Source: Bacillota bacterium (GTDB taxonomy: Bacteria > Bacillota > Clostridia > Peptostreptococcales > Acidaminobacteraceae). From it: 45,524 nucleotides of DNA. The stretch's first letter is position 1. Every line of letters starts with the position of its first letter. Below, in pieces: positions 1 to 9,224 of the stretch. Under the pieces are notes generated by a model. The model was not told the DNA's origin, did no database searches, and saw only the letters and a list, made by a program, of their open reading frames with translations. The DNA lies in contig JAGXHV010000042.1 of assembly GCA_024636005.1 (NCBI GenBank), positions 1-45,524 on the forward strand, in the 5' to 3' direction. The position numbers and the translations under genes were made by a program.

Positions 1-28
1 AAAGTCTACCTAAATCGGTAGTCTTTTT
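1..28. terminator. Hairpin (AAAGTCTACC..GGTAGTCTTTTTT) at the 3' end of the DMT transporter gene
   Basis: Inverted repeat with flanking A/T tract at the window edge, overlapping the stop codon. Confidence 0.5.
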
Positions 29-888
29 TCTCTTAGAAATACAGGCAACAATGTGGCAGTCGTTATGATGAATGCACCTACTATGCCTTGTGCTCCAAAT
101 TGTTCTCCTAGAAGTAGCCAGCCTAAAAAAGCTCCAAAGATGGGTTCAAAAACATAAAGTAGTGATGTCCTGGATGCCGAGATAACGCGTTGGCAATAGT
201 TTGCGATCAGATAGGCTATACTTGTGCATCCTATACTCAGAATCAAAAGGTTCCGAATCGCAATTTCAGACAGTTCAAGGGAAGGGGATTCAAACATAAT
301 CGCTGGAACAAGGCTGAACAGACCAACTGTAAGAACTTGAATAGCTGCTATGTTGATTGGATTTTCACTTCGCACATATATTTCAACCGTGAGAATGTAG
401 AATGCGACTATGACCGTACCAATCAGTGTTATGAAGTCACCAATATTGATCCCACCTTGAATGCCATCGAGTGTGACCATTCCAAGGCCTATTAGAGCTA
501 GGACTGTTGACACCCAGACTTGTCGAGGTTGTCGTTCCTTTCTAAAGAGTGTCATGATTATTGGAACGAAAATGACATTGCTTCCCACGATGAAAGCATT
601 TTTGGAGACCGTTGTATGTTTGAGGCCATAAGTATGGAATATAAATGCCAGAAATAATAAAGTACCGGTAATCATACCTCCCTTGATTTGTCGAGGTGTA
701 GGCTTGAATCTGCCAATAATCATAAGGACAAAAATTAGGATTAGTCCGCCCAAGACAAATCTATATGCCATAAAAGTGAAGACTCCCATTTCGGACAGCA
801 GTGGTTTGGTTAGTGCAAAGGATGAGCCCCATAATGCCACAGCTACAAGCAGCAACATTTCATTTATTATCTTTTTCAATTCGTTCAC
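10..888 (-). CDS. EamA/DMT-family transporter
   Basis: 292-aa ORF with about 10 hydrophobic segments and two EamA-like repeats (LWGSSFALTKPLL; FEPIFGAFLGWLLLGE). Confidence 0.85.
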   Translation of the reverse strand: MNELKKIINEMLLLVAVALWGSSFALTKPLLSEMGVFTFMAYRFVLGGLILIFVLMIIGRFKPTPRQIKGGMITGTLLFLAFIFHTYGLKHTTVSKNAFIVGSNVIFVPIIMTLFRKERQPRQVWVSTVLALIGLGMVTLDGIQGGINIGDFITLIGTVIVAFYILTVEIYVRSENPINIAAIQVLTVGLFSLVPAIMFESPSLELSEIAIRNLLILSIGCTSIAYLIANYCQRVISASRTSLLYVFEPIFGAFLGWLLLGEQFGAQGIVGAFIITTATLLPVFLREKRLPI

Positions 889-944
889 CTCATAAACAAT
901 TTAGCACAGAATTCCCAAAACTGCCAGATGTGATTGATATAAAA

Positions 945-968
945 AAAAATCCTCAAATGAGGATTTTT
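945..968. terminator. Bidirectional rho-independent-type terminator
   Basis: AAAAATCCTC-aaat-GAGGATTTTT perfect stem. Confidence 0.75.
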
Positions 969-970
969 AA

Positions 971-2176
971 TTAAGAGGGGAACATCACTTTTTCCTTATG
1001 CATTAGATTTCTTGAAAGACTGAGTAATACTATTGTGATAACAGATGAAGTAACAAAAGAGATCATTACTCTTCCAAGATCACCGTCACCTAGAAGTACC
1101 TGTTGCATGTTGACCAGGTTGTTATAAATCGGGATATAATAACTCATAGAACTTACAGTCCCCGATCCGAACATATTCATGAAACCTGCTATCATAACCA
1201 TCATATAAGCTGGAGTGATATATGCACCAGCCTCTTTAACTGAGTTGGCAATCATGGAGAGTACGGAAATGATGGTGACATACATTCCGACCAGTCCAAT
1301 CATACTAATGAAGAACATCAGGAAATCAAAACCGCCTAGTGACATTTGTGACATTTCAAAAGCGCCACTCGCCGATAGGAAACCTGCAGAGAATGGAATG
1401 GATATCATTACCCCAATAAAAGAAGAAACCATTGAGATCAACGCAACCACAGATAAACTAATGACTTTTCCACCGATAATCACGCCACGGTCGACCGGTG
1501 TTAGAAGCATTGTCGCAATAGTTCCACGTTCCTTTTCGCCCGCAATCGAATCAATTCCAATACTCATAGCTCCTGCAAAGATGAAAATTGAGACGAGCAT
1601 AGGAACCAAATTGGCTATTCCTCGATCGATACCTTGGTTCTCCTGAGGTATTTCAATGCTGGAAGTTACCAAATCATAAACTTGTAAATAGGAAGCATCA
1701 CCAATGCGTTCCGCTAAAATGGTTTGGCGGTATTCTTCAAGTAATGTTCTCATTTTATAATTTGCATTCATGGATTGGTCACTTTTAGGAGAATAAGCCC
1801 CTTCAATTACTGGCAACGGCCCTGACTCAAAAGCCATGAGTTTATCTTCAAACTCGGGATCGAAATAGATGTAGTAATCATAGGTCTCCTCTAGAATCAA
1901 TTCTTTAGCTGTATTTTTATCAAATGCACCTGGTATGAATTCAATGGACTCATCTGCATCCATCATATCAATTACCGCTATTGGGATACTTGAGCCAATA
2001 ACTTTGGAAACATGAGCTTCAATATCATCCTGAGATCGTTGAATCATGTAGCCCATCATGGAATAAATAAGAGCAATACTGAGCATTGGAAGAACAAAAC
2101 TTGTGATGACAAGTCTTTTATCAGTGAATACCCTTCGAAGTTCTTTTTTTGTAATGATCATTAACGACTTAAACAT
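971..2176 (-). CDS. ABC transporter permease, NatB-like (ABC-2 type)
   Basis: 401 aa; N- and C-terminal TM segments, GEKERGTIATMLLTPVDR motif typical of NatB/ABC-2 permeases; overlaps the NatA-like ORF. Confidence 0.8.
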   Translation of the reverse strand: MFKSLMIITKKELRRVFTDKRLVITSFVLPMLSIALIYSMMGYMIQRSQDDIEAHVSKVIGSSIPIAVIDMMDADESIEFIPGAFDKNTAKELILEETYDYYIYFDPEFEDKLMAFESGPLPVIEGAYSPKSDQSMNANYKMRTLLEEYRQTILAERIGDASYLQVYDLVTSSIEIPQENQGIDRGIANLVPMLVSIFIFAGAMSIGIDSIAGEKERGTIATMLLTPVDRGVIIGGKVISLSVVALISMVSSFIGVMISIPFSAGFLSASGAFEMSQMSLGGFDFLMFFISMIGLVGMYVTIISVLSMIANSVKEAGAYITPAYMMVMIAGFMNMFGSGTVSSMSYYIPIYNNLVNMQQVLLGDGDLGRVMISFVTSSVITIVLLSLSRNLMHKEKVMFPS

Positions 2177-2948
2177 TGCTCACACCTCCAGAATTGTTGT
2201 ATAATTGGAAAAACGAATCATCCAAATTGTCTTGTCCTGTTAGTGCATAGATTTCATCCAACGTTCCCATTGCCTTGATGTCACCGTCCATAATTATGGC
2301 GATTCGATCACAAAGTTTCTCTGCAACATGCATCATATGTGTGGAAATTATGATTGTTTTGCCTTCGTTTTTAAGAAGCTTGAGATAATCTGTCACTGCT
2401 CGAGCTGTTATGATATCAAGTCCTGTCGTGGGTTCATCAAAAATAATGACATTTGGATTATGGATCAAACTCACCACTATGGACAACTTTTGTTTCATAC
2501 CGGTAGACAAGTCTGAAATTTTAGTGTGTCTGAAGGGTGTGACCCCAAAATAATCAAAGAGGTGGTTCATACGTTCATCAATTAAACGCTCAGGCATATC
2601 ATGAAGTCTGCCAAAAAATTTCGTTGTATACTCTGGAGTGAAATGAGTATCAAGTTTGAGTTCGTTTGTAAGAAAGGCGAGTTCTCGTCTTACAGATTCA
2701 CCTTGTGAGTGACCTTCAAATCCATTGACGTTGATGCTGCCTTCAGTGGGTTCAATGAGTGTGGCAAGACATCTTAGTGTTGTGGTTTTACCAGCACCAT
2801 TTGGACCAATCAAACCGAAAATTTCGTTGTCATTCACTTTAAAACTGATGTTGTTTACGGCTGTTTTGAATTTCACTTTATCTTCGTTTGCAAGCATTTG
2901 TTTTTTTGAAAGATTAAAAGTCTTTTTGAGATTGCTTATTTGTATCAT
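2169..2948 (-). CDS. ABC transporter ATP-binding protein, NatA-like
   Basis: Walker A GPNGAGKTT, signature LSTGMKQKL, Walker B VIIFDEPTTGLD. Confidence 0.88.
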   Translation of the reverse strand: MIQISNLKKTFNLSKKQMLANEDKVKFKTAVNNISFKVNDNEIFGLIGPNGAGKTTTLRCLATLIEPTEGSINVNGFEGHSQGESVRRELAFLTNELKLDTHFTPEYTTKFFGRLHDMPERLIDERMNHLFDYFGVTPFRHTKISDLSTGMKQKLSIVVSLIHNPNVIIFDEPTTGLDIITARAVTDYLKLLKNEGKTIIISTHMMHVAEKLCDRIAIIMDGDIKAMGTLDEIYALTGQDNLDDSFFQLYNNSGGVSNV

Positions 2949-3060
2949 GTTTTCCTCCTATATGAAATACATATGTACTGAGAACACTTTAACACTTATT
3001 CCTGAAACAAGGCTTACTAAAATCTTAAATTCCTATTAAATAACAAAAAAGGAGCACGTA

Positions 3061-3942
3061 ATGATTAATTATTTTATCAAATTAAAAACCTATTTGTCAA
3101 AGCAGGACGTCGCTGACATAAAGACGCTTGAAGTAAAATGTTGCAATTTTAATCCTGTGGCGTTAAAGCTGGAGCTCGAATACAAAACGGCTGACCTTCT
3201 TGAGGCTTCCGAACCGCTCCTTGAGATCAACGAGTTCATGTACTATGATGACAAGAGGCTAATTGGATATTTGGGAATTGGAAGCTTCGGGGGATCGACA
3301 CCTGAACTGAACGGTATGGTCGATCCGGATTACAGGAAAAAGGGAATCTTTGGGGAACTCATGAGACTTGCGGTGGATGAATGTCGTAGACGTAAGATGA
3401 ACAGCATGCTACTTTTGAGTGATCGCAATTCCATCTCAGGTCAAGCATTTATTAAATCAATGGGTGCTGACTTTCATCACACAGAGTTTGAAATGCATAT
3501 CCGCTCACTAAAAAATGAGGTCCCTCCAACCGGGATTTTTCTAAGAAAAGCGACCGATTCTGATGCAATTGAGGTCGCACGACAAAATGTGATTTATTTT
3601 AACGGTTCAGACGAGGAACATAATATGATTATGCCTGAAACAGAAGAAAAAAGAGGCATGAGAATTTATATCGCGGAATATAATGGGAATATTGTCGGTA
3701 AAACACACCTCCAAATTATAGGAGATGAAGGCAGTATATTTGGACTCGGGATTTTACCGGAGTCCAGAGGTCTTGGACTCGGAAGAAAACTTTTGCTCGA
3801 ATCCATAAGACAACTTTATGAATTGAATGCATCCAGCATCATGCTTCAAGTGGAGTCCGAGAATTCAAATGCACTCAATCTTTATAAATCTTGTGGTTTC
3901 GAAGAAACTTCAGTGATGGATTATTATAAACTCGATTTATAA
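3061..3942 (+). CDS. GNAT-family N-acetyltransferase (two GNAT-like halves)
   Basis: GMVDPDYRKKGIFGELMR and LGILPESRGLGLGRKLL motifs. Confidence 0.82.
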   Translation: MINYFIKLKTYLSKQDVADIKTLEVKCCNFNPVALKLELEYKTADLLEASEPLLEINEFMYYDDKRLIGYLGIGSFGGSTPELNGMVDPDYRKKGIFGELMRLAVDECRRRKMNSMLLLSDRNSISGQAFIKSMGADFHHTEFEMHIRSLKNEVPPTGIFLRKATDSDAIEVARQNVIYFNGSDEEHNMIMPETEEKRGMRIYIAEYNGNIVGKTHLQIIGDEGSIFGLGILPESRGLGLGRKLLLESIRQLYELNASSIMLQVESENSNALNLYKSCGFEETSVMDYYKLDL

Positions 3943-4014
3943 TTCTTATGCTTGACTAAATTTTCATCTAGAATTATTATTGGAATAGACTACATTAGAG
4001 AAGGGGTACATATA

Positions 4015-4431
4015 ATGATTAAGTGGGACGCACAATACGAACTTGGAATCTCTACAATCGACGAGCAACATAAGGAACTTATTAAAATCACAGGAAGATT
4101 GTCGGATTTACTCACAAATGCGATTGAGGGAGATGATATCTATGATGAGATGGTAACAATCATCGGAGCCGTCACTGATTATACGGTATATCATTTCCAA
4201 TTTGAGGAAGAGCTGTTCAACAAATTTGACTATGAGTATAAGGATTCCCACATAGCTGAACACAATAAATTGATTGATGAAATCAGAAGTCTTGATTTGA
4301 GGGCGGTTGACGAGGATCAAGTTGTTTACGGCAAAAAAATCCTTAAATTTTTGATCACATGGGTGTTCAAACATATCACCGGGTCTGATTTTCTGTACAA
4401 AAATTTATTTGTTGAAAAAGGAATCGCTTAA
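4015..4431 (+). CDS. Bacteriohemerythrin
   Basis: Start reassigned to ATG 4015 after GAGAAGGGG; DEQHKEL, VYHFQFEEELF, HIAEHNKL, FKHITGSD motifs. Confidence 0.88.
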   Translation: MIKWDAQYELGISTIDEQHKELIKITGRLSDLLTNAIEGDDIYDEMVTIIGAVTDYTVYHFQFEEELFNKFDYEYKDSHIAEHNKLIDEIRSLDLRAVDEDQVVYGKKILKFLITWVFKHITGSDFLYKNLFVEKGIA

Positions 4432-4456
4432 AAATGCATGGAATTTACCTAAAAAA

Positions 4457-4490
4457 AGCCGCCAGTCCTAGATTGACGGCTTCAAATTTT
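4457..4490 (+). terminator. Probable terminator
   Basis: AGCCGCCA..TTGACGGCT imperfect stem between A-rich and T-rich tracts. Confidence 0.55.
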
Positions 4491-4519
4491 GGTATAAATC
4501 GATTATGTGGAGGTGTTTA

Positions 4520-5461
4520 ATGAAAAATTATATTGGGCTAGATATCGGTGGTACAAAAATTCTTGGTGTTCTTTACGATGAAAAGGGCAATCCGATTTCA
4601 AAAAGCAAGAAAAAGACCAAAGCATCCGATGGCGTAGAGGTGGTTATGGAGCAAATCACTAAGGTCATCGACGAACTATTGGAAGACAATACTGTGGAAC
4701 TCGCAGGAATTGGTGCTGGAATTCCAGGTCTTGTCACTGATGAGGGCATCATAACTTTTTCGCCCAACATTCCACTTAGGGATTTCAATCTCAGAAAAAT
4801 ATTGAGTAAAAAATATGATGTACCCGTGGTGATTGGAAATGACGTAAATGTTGCGATGTATGGAGAATTCAAATATTTGAATAGTGATGATTTGAAACAT
4901 GTCCTCGGTCTCTTTATTGGCACCGGAGTTGGTGGAGCCATCATCATAGATGGGAAACTCTATCAAGGACAGGGGACTGCTGCTGAATTCGGCCACATGG
5001 TTGTAAACTCTGATGGCGTTTTCTGTGGATGTGGTTCACAAGGGTGTCTTGAAGCATATGCATCAAAGTGGGCCATACAGGAATTTTTACGTTCACAAAT
5101 CAAGAAAGGACGTCAGTCAACTCTGAGGGATACACTTGAAAATGGCGATGTCATAAAGAGTTCAGCCATTGAAAAGGCATATTCTGAGGGAGATGAAATC
5201 ACAGTTGAGGCTATAGATCGAGCAATCAGATATTTGGGCATTGCTCTTGGTAGTCTAATCAATTTATTCAATCCCCAAATGATTATTCTTGGCGGTGGTA
5301 TGATGGAGTCCATGGGCAAGATACTTCGGTCAAAGCTCATGGAGGAATCAGAACTGCACGCGATGCCGGGACTTATGAAAACGGTTGAGTTCAAATTATC
5401 CGAACTCGGTGACGATGCCGGAGTCTATGGCGCTTACCAGCTAATTATTAACAACAAATGA
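4520..5461 (+). CDS. ROK-family sugar kinase (glucokinase-like)
   Basis: GLDIGGTKILGVL, GNDVNVAMYGE, CGCGSQGCLEAYAS ROK signature; start ATG 4520 after GGAGGTG. Confidence 0.9.
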   Translation: MKNYIGLDIGGTKILGVLYDEKGNPISKSKKKTKASDGVEVVMEQITKVIDELLEDNTVELAGIGAGIPGLVTDEGIITFSPNIPLRDFNLRKILSKKYDVPVVIGNDVNVAMYGEFKYLNSDDLKHVLGLFIGTGVGGAIIIDGKLYQGQGTAAEFGHMVVNSDGVFCGCGSQGCLEAYASKWAIQEFLRSQIKKGRQSTLRDTLENGDVIKSSAIEKAYSEGDEITVEAIDRAIRYLGIALGSLINLFNPQMIILGGGMMESMGKILRSKLMEESELHAMPGLMKTVEFKLSELGDDAGVYGAYQLIINNK

Positions 5462-5476
5462 ATTTTGGAGGATAAA

Positions 5477-5650
5477 ATGTCAAAAAAACTATGCAAACTC
5501 GTTAAAGATGATATCTTGGAAGATGATTTCAAGACCTATGTCAAATATGTCAGAAAACCTCGCTATGTCTGTAAAAAGTGTGGCAGGGCCGCAGCAGATG
5601 AGGATATGCTTTGCAATCCAAAAAAAATAAAAGAAAAAGACAAGGAATGA
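5477..5650 (+). CDS. Small CxxC...C putative Zn-ribbon protein
   Basis: 57 aa, YVCKKCGRAAADEDMLCNPKK; RBS GGAGG; immediately upstream of the Ppx/GppA gene. Confidence 0.7.
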   Translation: MSKKLCKLVKDDILEDDFKTYVKYVRKPRYVCKKCGRAAADEDMLCNPKKIKEKDKE

Positions 5651-5654
5651 TATT

Positions 5655-7163
5655 ATGGAACAGACATTTGCAGCAATCGATTTGGGATCCAACGCCATAA
5701 AACTGAAAGTCGTTCAGATTGACGGCCAAAGTTTTATGACACTGGAAGACCTGAGTGTGCCCATTCGAGTCGGAGAAGAAGTCTATTTGTCAGGTATGAT
5801 ATCGCTGGACACAGTCAATGAAATAGTGGAAACTCTAAAATACTTCAGTCAAGTGCTACTGGAGTATGATGTGAAAACATTTGAAATCATCGCTACAAGT
5901 GCGCTTAGAGAAGCCAGCAACACGAAAAATGTGGTGGAATTGATTCATATGAAGACAGGTCTTACAGTAGAAGTCGCTGAGGACACAATCGAAAAGTTTC
6001 TCACTTATAAATCCATTCGAGATCAAATGGACAATTACAGGGAAATAAGAAGTGGTTCCTTGCTCGTCGAAGTTAACTCTGGAAGCTGTGATATCAGCAT
6101 TTACAGCCAAAACAAATTGATCAAGAACGAAGAAATAAAATTAGGGATCAAAGCTCTCAAGTATACTCTGATGGATCTTGAAAAAAGAACAGTGCTATAT
6201 CCAAATGTGCTGAAGGAATTGATCGAAACAAGGACCTCTCATATATGGCCATCAATAACATCTAGAAAATTAAAACATTTGGTAGCCATAGGCGGCGATG
6301 CCAAGCTGATCAGAGAAGTCCTTTTCAATAATGATGTGGTAATTCCCATGGCAGATTTCAAAGCAATGTGTGTCAGAGCGTTGGAATGTGATTATGAAGT
6401 CAGGGCTTTGATTGAGAAATCGGGTGCCAACTGGTATGAATTCCTAGCGACCATCATTGTCTATGATGTGTTTTCTGATTTGGTTGAAACAGAATTCATC
6501 TGGATTCCTGAAATTTCACTCAGAGATGGTATGATAGCGGAACTTGTCGAAAAAAATAGAAATTTGATGAGATATCGCAGTTTCAATAATGATATCTACA
6601 CCTTGACAAAAGAAATTTGCAAACGGTACAGAACCAGTGAGAGCCATGTTAAACAGGTAGAAAAGATGGCGCTTGCTTTTTTTGGAGCCCTGAAAAAGGA
6701 TTATGAGTTCAACTCCAGGGACTATATGTTGCTGCGACTCGCCGCAAATCTCCATGAGATAGGCAAATATACGAGAATGAAAGACTACTTGGTTACAACT
6801 TATGACAAGATAATCAATTTGAATATTTTAGGAGTGACCCATAATGAGATTATGATGATTGCCCATACCAGCAGATTAATCACCAGTTCAGAACACAAAA
6901 CCTATGGTTCGGAACTGGAAGGCATAAGAGATGAAGATCAAATCAGAGTATATAAACTCGCTTCCATACTTTCAATGGCTGATGCTCTGGACAAGGGCAA
7001 GAAACAAAAGATCCATGTGGTCAAAGCCTATGTGGAGGAGGAGCTGTTTGTCATTGAAATTGCCAAGGATGAACAAAGTGTTTTAGAGGAATGGAGTTTC
7101 GAATTCACTATTACTAATTTTGAGAACACATTCGGAATCAGACCAGAATTGAGGGAAATATGA
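5655..7163 (+). CDS. Ppx/GppA-family exopolyphosphatase with C-terminal HD domain
   Basis: FAAIDLGSNAIKLKVVQ, ATSALREASN, LVEVNSGSCDISI; LAANLHEIGKY HD-like segment. Confidence 0.88.
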   Translation: MEQTFAAIDLGSNAIKLKVVQIDGQSFMTLEDLSVPIRVGEEVYLSGMISLDTVNEIVETLKYFSQVLLEYDVKTFEIIATSALREASNTKNVVELIHMKTGLTVEVAEDTIEKFLTYKSIRDQMDNYREIRSGSLLVEVNSGSCDISIYSQNKLIKNEEIKLGIKALKYTLMDLEKRTVLYPNVLKELIETRTSHIWPSITSRKLKHLVAIGGDAKLIREVLFNNDVVIPMADFKAMCVRALECDYEVRALIEKSGANWYEFLATIIVYDVFSDLVETEFIWIPEISLRDGMIAELVEKNRNLMRYRSFNNDIYTLTKEICKRYRTSESHVKQVEKMALAFFGALKKDYEFNSRDYMLLRLAANLHEIGKYTRMKDYLVTTYDKIINLNILGVTHNEIMMIAHTSRLITSSEHKTYGSELEGIRDEDQIRVYKLASILSMADALDKGKKQKIHVVKAYVEEELFVIEIAKDEQSVLEEWSFEFTITNFENTFGIRPELREI

Positions 7164-9214
7164 TGAGATTATTTAACAGAGAACTAAGCTGGCTGGAGTT
7201 CAATGAACGCGTCCTTCTGGAATCAAAGGACGAATCATTGCCGCTGCTCGAAAGAGTGAAGTTCAGTGCGATTTTTTCTTCCAACCTCGATGAATTTTTT
7301 ATGGTTCGTGTAGCTGCGATCAAAAATCAGATATCACTGGGGTATGAAGCTGTGGATCCTTCTGGATATACCGCAAGAGAAAAACTTTCTGCCATAAACA
7401 ACAAGGTCAGCGATCTTGTGGAGCTTCAGAGCAAGATTCAAACCAAACTCATAAAAGATATGGACAAAGAAGGCATTCATTTTTTGAGAAAAGAGAATTA
7501 CAGCGAGGCTGACCTGCAAAAGCTTGAGATGACGTTCAATATGGATATTTTTCCGGTTTTGACTCCGATGGCTGTTGATTTTACCAGGAGATTTCCTCTG
7601 GTTAACAACAAAGGACTTTACATCGCAGTCAAGCTTTTGATTGGTTTTGACACCAAACTGGCCATTGTCCAAGTTCCAAGTGTATTGGATCGATTTATTG
7701 TTTTTTCAAAAGATGATGATAATATAGTTTATGTTTTACTTGAGGATATCATAGAAACCTTCATAGATAGGTTGTTTTTGGGGCATCAGGTACTGTCCAC
7801 TTCACTTTTCAGAGTGACGCGAAATGGAGACCTTAACATTATCGAAGATGAAGCGGAAGATTTGTTGATGGTCATCGAAGAGGCGGTAAGACTGAGAAAA
7901 TGGGGAGAGACTGTTCGCCTTGAGATCACAGGAGGAGCAGATCCGTGGCTTTACAAAGTCCTTCAAGATGCGCTGATGCTCGATTTTAAGCAGGTATATG
8001 AAATCAAGGAAATCATGGATGCGACTGGCTTTTTTAAATTGAAGGCTCCAAAATCAAAGAATGAACTAGTCAAAAAAATATATAAGCCCAAAAAATTGGC
8101 ATTCATGGATAAAAAGAATATTTTTAAATTCATCAAAAATGAAGATTTATTTGTGCATCACCCCTACGAATCTTTTGATTGTGTAGTGGATTTCATCAAG
8201 CAGTCCAGCAAAGATCCACATGTACTCGCCATCAAACAGACGCTTTACAGGGTGAGTGGAGACTCTCAAATCGTCAAAGCTCTTTCAGAAGCCGCTGATC
8301 GAGGCAAACAAGTCACTGTTCTTGTAGAGTTGATGGCGCGGTTTGATGAGGAAAACAACATCAACTGGGCCAAAAAACTTGAACAACGGGGAGTCCATGT
8401 CATTTATGGCATTTATGGTCTGAAGACTCACTCTAAAATCACCTTGGTGGTGAGAAGAGAAAAGAACAAAATTCGAAGATATCTACATCTTGGAACAGGA
8501 AATTACAATGACCAGACCTCAAAGTTATACACCGATATGGGAATATTCACTTCTCGTGAAAATTTTGGGTCGGACGCATCGGTTTTCTTCAATATGGTTT
8601 CCGGTTTCGCGACCTCAGTAAACACCCACGTTCTAAGTGTAGCTCCTTTTAATTTAAGACAGAAGTTTTATCAACTCATCGATCAGGAAATCAAATATGC
8701 CAAAGAAGGCAAGAAGGCTAAAATCACTGCTAAAATGAATTCCCTGGTCGATATTGAGATGATTGAAAAATTGTACGATGCCTCCAGAGCCGGAGTCAAA
8801 ATCAGGCTTGTGGTCAGAGGGATTTGCACCCTTGTTCCCGGAGTTGAGAAGATGAGTGAAAATATTGAAATCATAAGTATTGTAGGAGAATTCCTCGAAC
8901 ATAGTAGAATCTACATCTTTCATAACAACGGGGATCATAAAGTGTTTCTCTCAAGTGCGGACTGGATGACCAGAAATCTGAACAGAAGAATTGAACTCAT
9001 GTTTCCGATTGAGGAAAAAACCATAGCAGACCGAATTATCAAAACAATGGATTTGTATCTCAGTGATAATTTGAAAGCGTGGGAGCTGACCTCAGAAGGA
9101 CAATATGTCAAGCGTAAATCCAAGGGAAAAACAATTCATGCCCAAGAGATATTAAAGCAACTGGAATATGATGACAATACGTCATTCATATCAAAATTGT
9201 CGGAGAGGATGTAA
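7160..9214 (+). CDS. ppk1: Polyphosphate kinase 1
   Basis: FNRELSWLEFNERVL; HHPYESFDCVVDFI; ALSEAADRGKQVTVLVELMARFDEENNI; YLHLGTGNYN; 4-nt overlap with upstream gene. Confidence 0.95.
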   Translation: MMRLFNRELSWLEFNERVLLESKDESLPLLERVKFSAIFSSNLDEFFMVRVAAIKNQISLGYEAVDPSGYTAREKLSAINNKVSDLVELQSKIQTKLIKDMDKEGIHFLRKENYSEADLQKLEMTFNMDIFPVLTPMAVDFTRRFPLVNNKGLYIAVKLLIGFDTKLAIVQVPSVLDRFIVFSKDDDNIVYVLLEDIIETFIDRLFLGHQVLSTSLFRVTRNGDLNIIEDEAEDLLMVIEEAVRLRKWGETVRLEITGGADPWLYKVLQDALMLDFKQVYEIKEIMDATGFFKLKAPKSKNELVKKIYKPKKLAFMDKKNIFKFIKNEDLFVHHPYESFDCVVDFIKQSSKDPHVLAIKQTLYRVSGDSQIVKALSEAADRGKQVTVLVELMARFDEENNINWAKKLEQRGVHVIYGIYGLKTHSKITLVVRREKNKIRRYLHLGTGNYNDQTSKLYTDMGIFTSRENFGSDASVFFNMVSGFATSVNTHVLSVAPFNLRQKFYQLIDQEIKYAKEGKKAKITAKMNSLVDIEMIEKLYDASRAGVKIRLVVRGICTLVPGVEKMSENIEIISIVGEFLEHSRIYIFHNNGDHKVFLSSADWMTRNLNRRIELMFPIEEKTIADRIIKTMDLYLSDNLKAWELTSEGQYVKRKSKGKTIHAQEILKQLEYDDNTSFISKLSERM

Positions 9215-9224
9215 GGTGTAAATC

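Noticed and set aside
190-495. Antisense and overlapping ORFs in the track (e.g. 190-495, 1215-1646, 2725-3039, 15464-15799, 15827-16249, 36711-37088)
   Set aside because: They lie opposite or out of frame with well-supported genes and show no recognisable domain or RBS; interpreted as by-products of coding composition.
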